A DNA stretch of 64,000 nt from Wyeomyia smithii (lineage: Eukaryota > Arthropoda > Insecta > Diptera > Culicidae): the NCBI RefSeq assembly GCF_029784165.1, contig NC_073695.1, forward strand, positions 101,249,306 through 101,313,305. Direction: 5' to 3'. The notes under the pieces were generated by a model. It saw only the letters and a list, made by a program, of their open reading frames with translations. It searched no databases and was not told the origin of the DNA. Of the stretch, positions 1 through 10,862 are shown piece after piece; the stretch's first letter is position 1; every line of letters begins with the position of its first letter. Both the position numbers and the translations under genes were made by a program.

Positions 1-452
1 GTAGTACCAAAAAGGGTGAAAACTATTGAAATTCAATAGTAACTTCATCACTGTGTAAATAAGATTATAATAAGAGCCTGTTTAGTAATTCGAATTGATT
101 ACCATTACCAGTTTCACCTTCAAGATTTTTGAATCCGTCGGTGCAAATTTGAATTTATAGGGGCATAAACTCCCACAACCCGAGCCTTAACACATTGGTA
201 CTTTTGTATTGGACCGAAAAAAAAAATTCCAACTGTAACTCATTTACGGTATGTATATATAATACTCTTCACTTGTTTTATAAATAGATCTTTCAACCGC
301 ACTCGTAATAATTACGTGACCAAATAATATATATATTTTGTATCAATATATATATTTTGTATCAATATAATAACATATGACAACAGCTCAAAACCGAATT
401 TCGGCGATCATAATAAGTTTCTTTTCCGATATCACAAGCCATAAACACGAGT
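1..452. other. AT-rich stretch without gene
   Basis: No coding signal is visible. The only structure is an imperfect duplication of a TATATATTTTGTATCAA unit of about 20 bp near 330-372, which looks like local slippage. Confidence 0.5.
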
Positions 453-900
453 TCACGTTAACCTAGATACGAAATTCGATTGTTTGGCTGGCTGGCTGGC
501 TGGCCCAGCGTTTGTGGCATGTCGCGTCGCGTCGCGCTCTCGTACGGGTTCGTGTGCTTGTGCAGTTACGTAAGGAAACGTAAATTGGGAAACTAACAAA
601 ATAAAACCTGAACAGTGAGCGTTGTCGTGCGGGGCAGGTAAGGGAAGGGGAAACCGAAAATATAATTCTTCGGTACTACCTACCAGTGCACCTTTCCGCA
701 TGCTTAAATTTTCGAACTATCATAAAAGTTGTGTCACCTGGGCTCTCTTCACAGCCGCCCCCGACCGCACTGCTGTGGCTTCGTACCCTAGGGCACGCAA
801 GCACGACACGGTGCAAAGCTCGGTCGATGGAGACTACTTCCTGTTTCGAAAGGAAGCATCATTTCAGTGCGTTAGAAAATTGACTTAGAGCAGTATGAAT
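453..900 (+). promoter_or_regulatory. GC-richer island, possible promoter and non-coding first exon
   Basis: This stretch is clearly richer in GC than its surroundings and shows no repeat family. It contains a GGCT microsatellite (about 483-504) and a GTCGC run (about 519-537). CAGT-type initiator words lie at 563 and 612, and a strong splice donor (GCAG|GTAAGG) has its intron start at 638. Short open frames occur on both strands but resemble no known protein, as expected by chance in GC-rich DNA. A non-coding first exon of about 25-75 nt ending at 637 fits what is seen. A chance donor cannot be excluded. Confidence 0.3.
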
Positions 901-2270
901 TATTGAGTGGATAGGTGGGACGATTAGCTGCTCAATCTCTGGGGGTTGTTCAGGTGGGTTGATGATCAATATCACGTGGCATACATTGACTTAAGTGGTC
1001 ATCAAATATTTCCCTAGTGCACAACATAGATTTAAAAACTCAGACACCTCAACCGCTGTTACCGCGGAAAGTGAGAGTGATATCTTTATTTTCTGTGTTT
1101 TTACGTTTTTTGTGTGCGTTGCGATAATAGCCCGCACTACTGCATATTAGCGTTTTTCTTTCTACTATCGTGCTGGCTTTGTCGGCCTACTAATGAGCTA
1201 ACCGTCATCAACTCGTACTCTGGGTGTCTTTCATTGACGCAGCCGCCACCAGCTGGTGAACATGGGTACGAATGTGAGAACAGCTAACATCTTTAGTCGC
1301 GGTCGGGGTGTTAATACTGATGCCAACATGTAATCGATACCACGACGAGGTGGTATACTGCCTTTGTGGTGCGCGGGTGGTCGAGCGTGACACAGGGGGT
1401 ATACACTAGTGCCAGTGTCGGCACACCACTGCGGTGTCCCACTAACCTGCTGGCAGTGACACCGTTTTCGCTTTCTCTGAAACAATATTACGTACATACT
1501 TACTGACTGTACAGAGCCTCCACCACGGCAATCGGAACCGGACTAGTCCGAGCCAGGATTCGTGAATTGACGTGTGTTCTAGTAATGATGGACTACTTCT
1601 AAGTTTATCGATAGCTCCACTCTTCGCGGTTTTAGTCGAATGTGTCCAAGGAATACAGCTTTTTCATTCCAGTATGACACATTAACATATTTTGTTCTAA
1701 TTAGCAGAGCTCAGGTATTACTTAGGCAACCAAATTTGACACGATTTTTGGAAGTAATCTACCAATAAATTACAAGATAATGGGTTATAGTATGGATTAT
1801 ACTCAATACGCACAGCAGAAAAGATTTTGTAGTTTCGAAATTACTAGCATTTTTTTACAAAAAAAAAGATATTCTGTATACTTTAGAAAGTTATCAATCA
1901 GTTTGATTACAGCCAAGAGTTATTCAAAACTTATGAAGTCATAGATTTCGTTATACACCACAATATTGCAAGTGATTGAAAAATGTTGTAGGTAGTTTAG
2001 GTAAACAAAATTAATAAAAATAATATTACATACGCAAAGTTCGATAGCTAATTACTAATTGTGTTCCCTAAATTCGTAGAAACTTAAATGTGATTTTACA
2101 CCAGACAAGCAAAAAAGAGAATAAAAATAGAACACTCAGACTGCTCATGAAATAGAAGCTAAACAGGAATAGTTCGCAACGTTTAACTTATTTATATAGG
2201 TAATAAAAACATTAAATTTGGTCAGGGCAATGCAAATAAAAGAAACGGCGATGATAACCGATGAAAATTA
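901..2270. other. Gene-free stretch with a small GC-richer patch
   Basis: AT-rich unique-looking sequence. A GC-richer patch at about 1,195-1,480 has overlapping short open frames on the minus strand without recognisable motifs. No element ends, splice structure or RNA gene were seen. Confidence 0.4.
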
Positions 2271-2889
2271 TTCTAATTTAACTCGTGAATCCAACCACTA
2301 AAAAGTAGTAAATTACAGTAAAGTTGTTCAGGAAGACAAGGCCTTTTAGATTGTATACAGTTTAGAATGCGATTAAGCTTCTATGATAGTTTGCATGCAG
2401 TTTTGATTATTTTGAACTAAATTTATCTCGCGAATCCAACCACTTAGAATGCTGCGGCCTTCAGAAAAGTTGTTTAAGAAATTAGGGGTTTTTAGTTTAT
2501 AGATAGTTTGTTTTTTGGGAAGAAGACCACTAGGTATGCTAGTATGCGTTTTGATTACAGTTTTTTTCTGTGTAAATACAATCAACCCCTTACAAATATT
2601 TGGAAAATTTAATTCCTCGGCATGAAAACTACAACTGGTCAAAGACTTCTGAGAAGTAAGAATCGCTTAATAAGTTAAGGTCCAAATAGGTGGAACATTG
2701 ATAAAAAATCTGCACTAAGCCATACAAAAGCCCTTACCTATTTGGAAAACTTTGCTGAAGATCGCAACTTTCTTGAAGGTCGAAATCGTGAGATAAGTTA
2801 TGGTCAAAATACGAAACATTGTGTCCAAATTAGCTCCACATAGCGGCAGAATTCAAAACCAGACTGTAAATCAACCAAAAGCTCTTGAC
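2271..2889. repeat. Degenerate dispersed repeat with internal duplication
   Basis: Two units starting near 2,283 and 2,427 share the word GAATCCAACCACT followed by related AT-rich sequence, a period of about 145 bp. Further right, at 2,745-2,800, the text 'ctttgctgaagatcgcaact' and the next 40 bases recur in diverged form at 3,653-3,700. The later copy lies on the other side of the inserted SINE, so this repeat was the target of that insertion. Confidence 0.45.
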
Positions 2890-2904
2890 CTTCTGTACAA
2901 GTTT

Positions 2905-3637
2905 TTTTTATCTGTGTGGACTCACTGCGACCAGAGACATATTGATCTATTATGATATTGCCCAGGTGTTTTCTGTACTCCGCACTTCATATTATTGGCA
3001 GTATCACTATTGAAGTGAATGATACGCTTTTTTTAAATTTATATCCGTGCTTGTGTGGGAGAGTTCACCCTTTCATTTCAAGCTTACTGCTCTACTATAC
3101 CGAGCCTCTTTCCTATATCCTACCAATATCGCCAAATTACAATTCTCTGAACTGAGGCTACACCTAACGTTCCTCTCTGGCCAGGTTTATTCTAAGAGGG
3201 ACTTATTATGTCAAGAGAAAGGAGTCTTATCGAAACCTCGTTCCTCGTGCCAATATCGCCATTTACAATTCCCTGTAGAGAGTAAATATTTCTGAAATCA
3301 GTTTTATTATAGGAAGGACTTATTTTGTCAAGAGGAAGGAGTCTTATCAAAACCTCGTTCCTCCAGCCAAGACCGCGTCATAATTACAATTCCCTGAAGA
3401 GAACTATTATACGTTACTTAGAACAGTTTTATTATAAGAGGGACTTTTTTTTTGTTAGGATGCAGGTCAGCAAGGGTACTATAGAATTCAGCTTAAAGGA
3501 AGGGTATTTAGTGGAGAGCCTGAGAATGAACCCATGTCAAAGTCCTTTGACAACCAAATGGCCTGATTATACTAAGATTCGAACCCACGACCACTCGCTT
3601 ATCAAAGCGGACTCTGTAACCTTGCGGCTACGAAGCT
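2905..3637 (-). mobile_element. tRNA-derived SINE (family A), internally expanded, with target duplication
   Basis: On the minus strand this begins with a tRNA-like head (GAGCTTCGTAGCCGCAAGG, then a B box GGTTCGAATC at about 3,567-3,577). It ends in an A-rich tail, seen as a T-run at 2,902-2,909. The 15-bp words CTTCTGTACAAGTTT (2,890-2,904) and CTTCTGTACACGTTT (3,638-3,652) flank it and are the target-site duplication. The second copy at about 49.9 kb matches head, middle and tail. This copy is longer because a 117-125-bp segment is repeated nearly three times at about 3,125-3,440. RNA polymerase III promoter boxes imply LINE-driven retrotransposition; the partner LINE is not identified. Confidence 0.75.
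3125..3445 (-). repeat. Tandem 117-125-bp units inside the SINE
   Basis: The word TTTTATTATA(G/A)GA(A/G)GGAC followed by GGAGTCTTATC and CCTCGTTCCTC starts near 3,185 and 3,302, and a third truncated start is at 3,427. The same segment occurs once in the family-A SINE at about 50.1 kb. The expansion is therefore specific to the copy at 2.9 kb. Confidence 0.65.
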
Positions 3638-3775
3638 CTTCTGTACACGTTTACTGAAGACCGCGACTTTCTAGGACGTCGGAATCACGAGTTAAATAAA
3701 GATCACGATAGGAAGAATAACATGCACACTAGAGCCATGTAACGGTGGAACTCCGTACTACGCTGTCCACCATCC

Positions 3776-4745
3776 ATGAATGCCTTAAATGTCATAAATG
3801 TCATAAATGTCATAAATGTAATAAATGTCATAAATGTCATAAAAGTCATAAATGTCATAAATGTCATATATGTCATAAATGTAATAAATGTCATAATTGT
3901 CATATATGTTATAGATGTCATAAATGTCTTAAATGTCATAAATGTCATAAATATCATAAATGTCATAAATGTCATAAATGTTATACATGTCATAAATGTC
4001 TTAAATGTCATAAATGTCATAAATGTCATAAATGTCATAAATGTTATACATGTCATAAATGTCTTAAATGTCATAAATGTCATAAATGTCATAATTGTCA
4101 TAAATGTCATAAATGTCGTAAATGTCATAAATGTCATAAATGTCATAAATGTCATAAATGTCATAAATGTCATAAATATCGTAAATGTCATAAATGTCAT
4201 AAATGTCATAAATGTTATACATGTCATAAATGTCATGAATGTCATAAATGTCATAAATGTCATAATGTCGTAAATGTCGCAAATGTCATAAAAGTCATTA
4301 ATGTCATATATGTCATAAATGTCACAAATTTCATATATGTCATAAATGCATTTATTTCATAAATGTCATATATTTCATGAATGTCATAAATGTCTTAAAT
4401 GTCATAAATGTCATAAATGTAATAAATGTCATTACTGTCAATAATGTCATTTATGTGTCATTTATGTGTCATTAATGTCATTAATGTCATTAATGTCATT
4501 AATGTCATTACTGTCGTTAATGTCATTAAGGTCATTATTGTCATTAATGTCATTAATATCATTAATGTCATTAATGTCACATTTATGTCATAAATGTCAT
4601 AAATGCCATAAATGTCATGAAATAAATGTCATAAATGTCATTAATGTCATAAATGTCGTAAATGTTATAAATGTCATAAAGGTCATAAATATAAATGTCA
4701 TGAATGTTAAAAATGTCATAAAGGTCATAAACGTCATAAATGTCT
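3776..4745 (+). repeat. 9-bp minisatellite, unit ATAAATGTC
   Basis: Roughly 100 copies of a 9-bp unit, with point variants (ATTAATGTC, CTTAAATGT, TTATACATGT) clustered in higher-order blocks. Because the unit is three codons long, several frames stay open and give artificial Cys-His-Lys or Met-Thr-Phe repeats. These are not genes, since variants are not biased to synonymous positions and all frames are equally open. From about 4,440 to 4,600 the unit changes to ATTAATGTC, which is more palindromic. Confidence 0.95.
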
Positions 4746-5096
4746 TAACCTTCATTGAACCCTTGTGTGGAAAACCACACAAATGAATTTTGTTTTGATT
4801 TTTTTTCGGAAACTTCTCGATCGATTTTGATGAAATTTCTTGACAATTCCTAAACCATCAATCTTACACAAAATACATTTTCTCCAAGGCAAAAATATTT
4901 TTGTTTGATGAGATATTTAAAAACTTACGTTGTTTTCCCTGGTGTGTGGATTTCCACACATACAACATTCGAATTTATTTTGGACAAGAAACAACTTAAT
5001 TTTGCCCCAAACATATTTTTTTTATTGAGTGCTTTCATACCTGAAGCTATGGGTAACAATTAATCCTGTTTCAAAAATAGAATAAGGTGTGTATTA
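4746..5096 (+). repeat. Repeat X, left part (interrupted copy 1)
   Basis: Starts TTAACCTTCATTG directly after the minisatellite and carries two short perfect hairpins, GTGTGGAAAACCACAC (about 4,765) and TGTGTGGATTTCCACACA (about 4,943). The stretch 4,930-5,090 matches 12,730-12,890 closely. After the 2.7-kb transposon, the copy resumes at 7,820. The TTAA before CCTTCATTG is compatible with a TTAA-targeting element, but no matching opposite end was found. Confidence 0.7.
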
Positions 5097-7819
5097 GGCC
5101 ATCCCTTATTTTAGAAAAATGGGCGCAATCATGAATTCAACCTCTCAAAATGTTCGTCTCGACAAGCTGAAGAAAATGATATCTTGTTGAGGTCCCTACG
5201 ATTACGCTAAGTGGTTCCCCAACGGACCTAAAGATATGATAGTATGAGCGACCCTCACGCGGTGGCGAGCACGCTACTATAAGCGCTATACAGATACCAG
5301 GAAGCAAGTAGATCGGTTATCACATGTGTCGGTTTACCGAAAAAAAAACTGTTTTTGAATAAAAACCAATATAGTCATTTTGTTTTATGATCCAACAAAG
5401 TTCTGCAGGGTTGTCTTTTGCTTTTCCATACAAAAGTATCAATCTTTATTTTTTCCAGAAAATATGATAACAATTAAGTCGATTCCCGATGATAACTCAA
5501 AAGTGACCAAAATCAGTATGGGATAGTTATGCGGGTAGCGGCAGTGCATCAACTTAATAGCTCTTTCAGCATGATCGTTTACTACTGTGAGACTATTGAC
5601 AATTTCTACTCCCCTTTGATACGCAAAATTGGAATCCCAGTTCTTTGCCGGTAGTTCGAAGAAATTCGTTTCAATTCCTAATACTTTGAAAAATTTCATA
5701 GTATTGGTCGTAACCAATTCTTGCAGCGGTGCATTCAATTCAGTGAGGCTTCGTTTTTTAGCTGGATTATCATCACCTTGTCTAATGGTAATAGAAAAAA
5801 AAAACCTTGACAACACTCTCTCGCACCTCAAACGATAGACCTGTATCAAATACAGCCAAGCCAAGTAGTTCCTCGCTCAAATACCACAAATGGCCCAGGA
5901 ATTTTCGCTGAGCAGCAGCAGATGCTTCCGGATGGAAAGATTCAATTTTTTTCAGATCAGCCACGAACTTGAGGTCACTGCGTGGTGCAGAAGCAGCCCC
6001 ATTTTTCCTTCCTGTGTTGAATATTCATGTTGAGATTAGTTATCACATTGTTGTTATGTTATTTGAATGGCATAGAATTACCTGTATTCACACTGGTGGT
6101 ATCAAAGGACATTGCTTTGATACGATCAGAAATGTTCCAGTTTTTTGACAGTTCAACGACAGATTCGGCATTGGCTTTGCTTGTGCCTTTTTCAAGAAAA
6201 GGAACGCCAAGTAGCTAGGTAGTGTTTCTGCCCGTCTCAAGTACAGCTTGTCGGTCAACTAGACCTCGTCCTGTCAACGAATTTACCACTTTACCATCCC
6301 AGTGAACCGTTAGATTATCGTCTGGATCGAAATAGTTAATCAAATGTTGAGCTAAGTCGGATCGGTGTTTGTCACGCTCACGATGAATAGTCGATTCCAA
6401 ATTATTTGCTCGCTGCTGCCAAAATTACTGTGGCAGAATCCGCACTGACCTTTGCAGCATCAAGAGCTTGTAGCAATTCAGTTGTCATAACGTTTCGTGT
6501 TCCTCTGATTCTCTGTGAGATGCGCTGCGATGGTTGATATTCCTCGTCTTTATCTGTATCCTCAAAATCTTCACCGGGTAAGCCGAATTTTACGGCGTTG
6601 ACTATATATGTGCAAAAAAAAAACTATTGGTTTTAAATATTTTATGAAACTAAAACGAATATTACCGATTTTCGACTGAAATTCACTCTTTTTCCGGCGA
6701 TCCTCCAATAGCTTTTGCTTCTCTTTCTTACGCCGGTCTGCTTTCAGTTTTTTCTGGATTCTGCCAGACAGAACTCCATCGATACCTGCGAAGGTGCTTA
6801 CTCGGGTTCCTTTTTAGTCCTCGAAAAATTGTATTTCTTCCAAAAGAGCTTTCATCACTATCGGATCCCTTTCCTTCGCCATACTTTTAGACACATCGAA
6901 AAGGTTATCAAGCTTATTACAGAAGAGAGCTTTCTTTTTCATTTGCGCTTTGCTATTTTTCCGTGATAAATGTTTACAAATTGCAGATAGTTCAGCATAG
7001 AGTAATTCGACTTTCGTAATGCAATGTATTTCCTGGATTATGGGTATTTTTGTTTTCCGCTAGTAGCACAACACTTGTTCAACGATATTCCTTGCACTAG
7101 TTCTAATAGAAAGCTTTGCTGATCGAAGCTGATAATAAAACGCAGCCAATACTTGGCGTATCGTTGGGAGGCGTGCTCCAGTTATGAATTCACATTCTGG
7201 TCCCACAAATTTAACAATACTTACACTTCTTAGCTTATGCGCCATTTCCACTATTTGCAGTTGTTAGAATTGAAGTAAGACTAAGCGTTGTTACTTGTAT
7301 TAGTGAGCGCGTTGTCGAATCTTCGAAAATATTTTGATTAATTTACACATACAATGAAACCATTCATACTTATGAATGAACTCAGGGACCATTCAAATAT
7401 TACGTAAAGCTTGAATTGGCAATTATTAGCCTCTTCCTCAGTATTCCTCATCGTAAAAAAATTTAATATGAGTTATCTAAAAAACTTCCATGGTAAACCT
7501 CCCCCTCTCCCCTTAAATCGTTACCTAATATGTGAATGAACTCTTATATATAAAAATAGCACTATCTGTGTTACATACAACATCGATTGACAGATTGGCA
7601 CTTAGCGGCTTGTTGGTAATTTCAGCTGGTACACTATAGTAGCTCGCTTACCACCACGTGGGGGTCGCTCATACTACCATATCTTTAGGTCCGTTGGGGA
7701 ACCACTTAGCGTTATCGTAGGGACCTAAACAAGATATCATTTTCTTCAGCTTGTCAAGACGAACATTTTGAGAGGTTGAATTCATGATTTCGCCCGTTTT
7801 TCTAAAATAAGGGATGGTC
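5097..7819 (-). mobile_element. 2.7-kb DNA transposon with about 190-bp TIRs and TA duplication
   Basis: The left end reads GGCCATCCCTTATTTTAG and the right end is its inverse (CTAAAATAAGGGATGGTC). Similarity of the inverted arms runs about 190 bp (5,097-5,285 and 7,635-7,819). TA dinucleotides flank both ends (5,095-5,096; 7,820-7,821). The uninterrupted repeat X at 12.7-13.0 kb serves as an empty site and confirms both borders. The interior holds a decayed transposase-like gene on the minus strand. TA duplication recalls Tc1/mariner-type integration, but the protein is not a mariner transposase and I cannot assign a named superfamily. Confidence 0.85.
5439..7251 (-). pseudogene. Decayed transposase-like gene (arthropod HWDGK / FDTTxxNTG family)
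   Basis: Read right to left, the parts are as follows. An N-terminal segment (7,251-7,060) contains GARLPTIRQVLAAFYY. A Lys/Arg-rich helical segment (about 6,840-6,660) comes next. Then a linker with LDAAKVSADSATVILAA (about 6,500-6,420) leads to HWDGK (about 6,300), GVPFLEKGTSKANAE and FDTTSVNTG (about 6,215-6,083). A 72-bp intron with GT...AG (6,011-6,082) follows, then LWYLSEELLGLAVFD (about 5,900) and VVNDHAERAIKLM (about 5,560). I recall these blocks, in this order, from transposase-like proteins annotated as uncharacterised in many arthropods. Frameshifts and stops separate the blocks. The block expected after NTG with a CRHH motif seems deleted, so this copy is inactive. It presumably once cut and pasted its host transposon. 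Confidence 0.75.
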
Positions 7820-7962
7820 TAGTGTGTATGTGTGCGGAAGTATGTGTATGTGTGTTTATTTTCATTCTTACGACCAATGTATCTCGATTTTCTCAGCATC
7901 GGCTGAACCGATTCGATTGTTCTTAGTCGCGTTCGAAAGAGCTAAAAGTCTAGTTAGTTGAT
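7820..7962 (+). repeat. Repeat X, right part (interrupted copy 1)
   Basis: GTGTGTATGTGTGCGGAAGT onward matches 12,892-13,035 of the uninterrupted copy, through TCGTTTGAAAGAGCTAAAAG-like text. This continuity across 5,097-7,819 shows the transposon inserted into X. Similarity stops at about 7,962, where a different inverted-repeat element begins. Confidence 0.75.
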
Positions 7963-9112
7963 AGAAAATATCGTTTTGATCCGAAGGTTCATTAAAAAAT
8001 GACGTAACAAAAGGTGATCAATTTACATGGGAACTGATAAACTAATTGATTTTTATCATCGGTTTGACTGATTTTAGAAATGTATAAAGGTGCATTCTTG
8101 TAATTCGCATCAAAATCAAATCAATCAAAAGGCTACGTGGGACATGTGTTAAAGTATGTGTTTATTTGTTTCATCCCAGTGTGAGAATTTTCACACATAT
8201 GGGTTACGAATACGCTAATGCTAAAAGTACCTATTTAGTGTTTGCACAGCCTGGTTGAGCAGTGTTCAAAACATTTACACAGTTTAATGTCTACTGCAAG
8301 ACAAGTATACTCGCACTTTTAGGTATATTGAAATAAATTCAGAATGGATCTCCCGAGATGGTCTAACAAGCCAGTCGCCGTGGGTTTGAATCTCGGCTCG
8401 GGAAAAACTGTTAGTGTTAGTAGGATCGTAGCGCTAACCCTGCAATTGTCCTTTACACTAAACATTTGACTGCGAAGTCTGTGTATAATGAACGAATCGG
8501 AATGTAGCACCAAGGCTTTGCTTACTTTGATTAGCATAGATTTCAGAATATTCTTACGAACATTTGCTTCATTTGGTCAAACCGATGTTAGGATTTTTTT
8601 TTTGTTCAATTGCTATCATAGCATGTTTAATTGGTCTCATATCATGTAAACACGTTTTGTTTTGTAACTTTTGCATGAACCATTGGATCAAACAAATGTC
8701 CGATGATGACCTAATGACCTTCAAGCCCTTCCAATTGCAGCCAAGGAAATCAAATCAATACATCCATTGCTGAGATAATCCAAATGTATTTTTCAAGATT
8801 GTTTTTGTACACTACGCATAATATTCTTCAATTGGTTACCTCCAAAATACTGCAATGTACTAGGCGTTTCCACAAGTTTTGTTTTGTTTTTGTTTTTTCA
8901 ACGTACCTTTGGAAATTATCATTTAATTTTAAGTATATCTTTGAATAAAAATCTACCCTTCCAAATCCTAACAAACGTATCTAGCACCAAAAGGACTCAA
9001 ATCAGTCAAACCGCTGAAAGAAAAAAAACGGTTAGTTCATCAGTTCCTTTATAAGCTGACTACATTTCGTTACGTCATTTCTGAATGAACCTTCGGATCA
9101 AAACGATATTTT
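7963..9112. mobile_element. Element Y, 1.15-kb long-TIR element
   Basis: The left arm (AAAATATCGTTTTGATCCGA, then AGGTTCATT and ATGACGTAAC) is the inverse of the right arm ending at about 9,112. The arms stay similar for about 150 bp. No coding region lies between them. A SINE is nested inside at about 8,345-8,545. It is probably a non-autonomous DNA element; flanking duplications are not clear because the right flank is minisatellite. Confidence 0.65.
8345..8545 (+). mobile_element. tRNA-derived SINE (family B)
   Basis: The A-box-like TGGTCTAACAAG (8,359-8,370) and B-box-like GGTTTGAATCT (8,383-8,393) are spaced as in tRNA genes. They are followed by CTCGGCTCGGGA and a body with GGATCGTAGCGCTA. 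Copies at 18.9 and 41.0 kb share B box and body. It resembles the about 200-bp SINEs common in mosquitoes. No complete tRNA cloverleaf is present. Confidence 0.7.
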
Positions 9113-9460
9113 TAACATTTCTAACATTTTTAACATTTTTAGCATTTTTAACATTTTTAACATTTTTAACATTTTTAAAATTTTTAAAATTTTAACATTT
9201 AACATTATTAACAATATTAACATTTTTAGCATCTTTAACATATTCAGAATTTTTAAAATTTTGAACATTTTCAATATTTTTGAAATTTTTACCATTTTTA
9301 ACAATTTTAACATTAACATTTTTAACATTGTCAAAAGTTTTACCATTCTAATCATTTTTTACGTTATTGAAATTTTTACCATTTTGAACATTTTTGACTT
9401 TTTCAACATTTTTAACAATTTTAGCAGTTTTAACATTTTTAATATTTTCACCATTTTAAA
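9105..9460. repeat. Degenerate AACATTTTT minisatellite
   Basis: A 9-bp unit AACATTTTT with many point changes and occasional longer spacers (ACCATTTTG, AATATTTTTG). Met-Leu-Lys or Asn-Ile-Phe repeats in the open frames are artefacts of the 9-bp period. The array is older (more diverged) than those at 3.8 and 10.1 kb. Confidence 0.85.
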
Positions 9461-9462
9461 TA

Positions 9463-10073
9463 CAGGGTGTTAGGTAGCTCACTTAAAATCCTTTAAGGGA
9501 TGATAGAGGACCCTGTTAGATGAAAAAAATCCTTCTACGCATATAGTCAAAATTCAACTACTGCAGAGTTATTCACTTTTTTAGTTTCAGGTTATGTTTG
9601 CCTTTAACGCGGTTTTTTTTTGTTTTTAAAGTGAAATATCGGCTAAACTAATAGAGTTAGATGCTTGATGTCAAAGAACAACTTGTAGAGTAGACTTCAA
9701 TATTTAATTTAGTTAACTACAAAATCCATGTTTATCACACATTTCAGACATAAAATTGCAGTTTAGTTCTCAAAAAACATTTGATTTCACATTTATTCCT
9801 TTCTAAGTGCTTCTTAATTCCTCTAGTTGGACGTTTTTAAGACACTATTGATTACGAAATTTTCTCAGCTTTCCAACGAAACCAACAGATCTGAGCTAGC
9901 TATCACACTTCTTATGCTAGACTACATTAAAGGCAGAAATAACCGAAAACTGAAAAAGTGAATAACTCTGAAGTAGTTGAATTTTGACCAGAAAAAAGGA
10001 GAAAAATTTTTTTCATCTAATAGGGTTCTGTATCACCCTTTTAAGGATTTTAAGTGAGCTACCAAACACCCTG
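9463..10073. mobile_element. 611-bp MITE with CAGGGTGT ends and TA duplication
   Basis: It starts CAGGGTGTTAGGTAGCTCAC and ends with the inverse (GTGAGCTACCAAACACCCTG). TA flanks both ends (9,461-9,462; 10,074-10,075). The inverted arms remain alignable for about 150-170 bp (TCAAAATTCAACTACT near 9,548 against its inverse near 9,970). There is no coding capacity. TA duplication plus these ends suggests mobilisation by a Tc1/mariner-type enzyme. It sits inside the minisatellite tract. Confidence 0.85.
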
Positions 10074-10075
10074 TA

Positions 10076-10672
10076 TTTCTCACATTTTTCACATTTTAAC
10101 ATTTTTTACATTTTAACATTTTACAATTGAAAATTTAAACATTTAAACATTTAAACATTTAAACATTTAAACATTTAAACATTTAAACATTTAAACATTT
10201 AAACATTTAAACATTCAAACATTTAAACATTTAAACATTAAAACATTTAAACATTTAAACATTTAAACATTTAACCATTTAAACATTTAAACATTTAAAC
10301 ATTTAAACATTTAAACATTTAAACATTTAAACATTTAAACATTTAAACAATTAAACATTTAAACATTTAAACATTTAAACATTCAAACATTTAAACATTT
10401 AAACATTTAAACATTTAAACATTTGAACATTTGAACGTTTGAACATTCAAACATTTAAACATTTAAACATTTGAACATTTAAACTTTTAAACATTTCAAC
10501 ATTTCAACATTTCATTATTTCTACGTTTCAACATTTAAACATTTAAACATTTAAACTTTTAAACATTTCAACATTTCAACATTTAAACATTTAAACATTT
10601 AAACCTTTAAACATTTCAACATTTCAATATTTCAACATTTAAATATTCTAACATTTTCAACATTCTTTTGAC
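10076..10672. repeat. 8-bp minisatellite, unit AAACATTT
   Basis: More than 60 copies of an 8-bp unit (ATTTAAAC phase), very homogeneous from about 10,133 to 10,430 and more variable (TTTGAAC, TTTCAAC) to its right. The unit contains the palindrome TTTAAA. Its homogeneity suggests recent expansion compared with the neighbouring 9-bp arrays. Confidence 0.95.
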
Positions 10673-10679
10673 GTTTTTG

Positions 10680-10862
10680 ACATTTATTACGTTCGTGACA
10701 ATGTGGCATTTGTGGCATTTATGACATTTACGGCATTTAAGATATTTAAGACATTTATGACAGTTAGGATATTTATGACTTTTATGACGTTCATGACATT
10801 GATGACATTTATGGCATTTATGACATTTATGACACTTGTGACTTTCATGACATTTGACATTT
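10680..10862. repeat. 9-bp minisatellite, unit GACATTTAT (left block)
   Basis: About 18 units of the same 9-bp sequence as at 3.8 kb, on the opposite strand. It is cut off at 10,862 by the inverted-repeat element and resumes at 12,607, so it was once continuous. Confidence 0.85.

Noticed and set aside
3745..4362. Long Cys-His-Lys repeat frames that resemble a metal-binding or zinc-finger protein
   Set aside because: They come from the 9-bp minisatellite; unit length divisible by three keeps several frames open on both strands, and variants are not synonymous.
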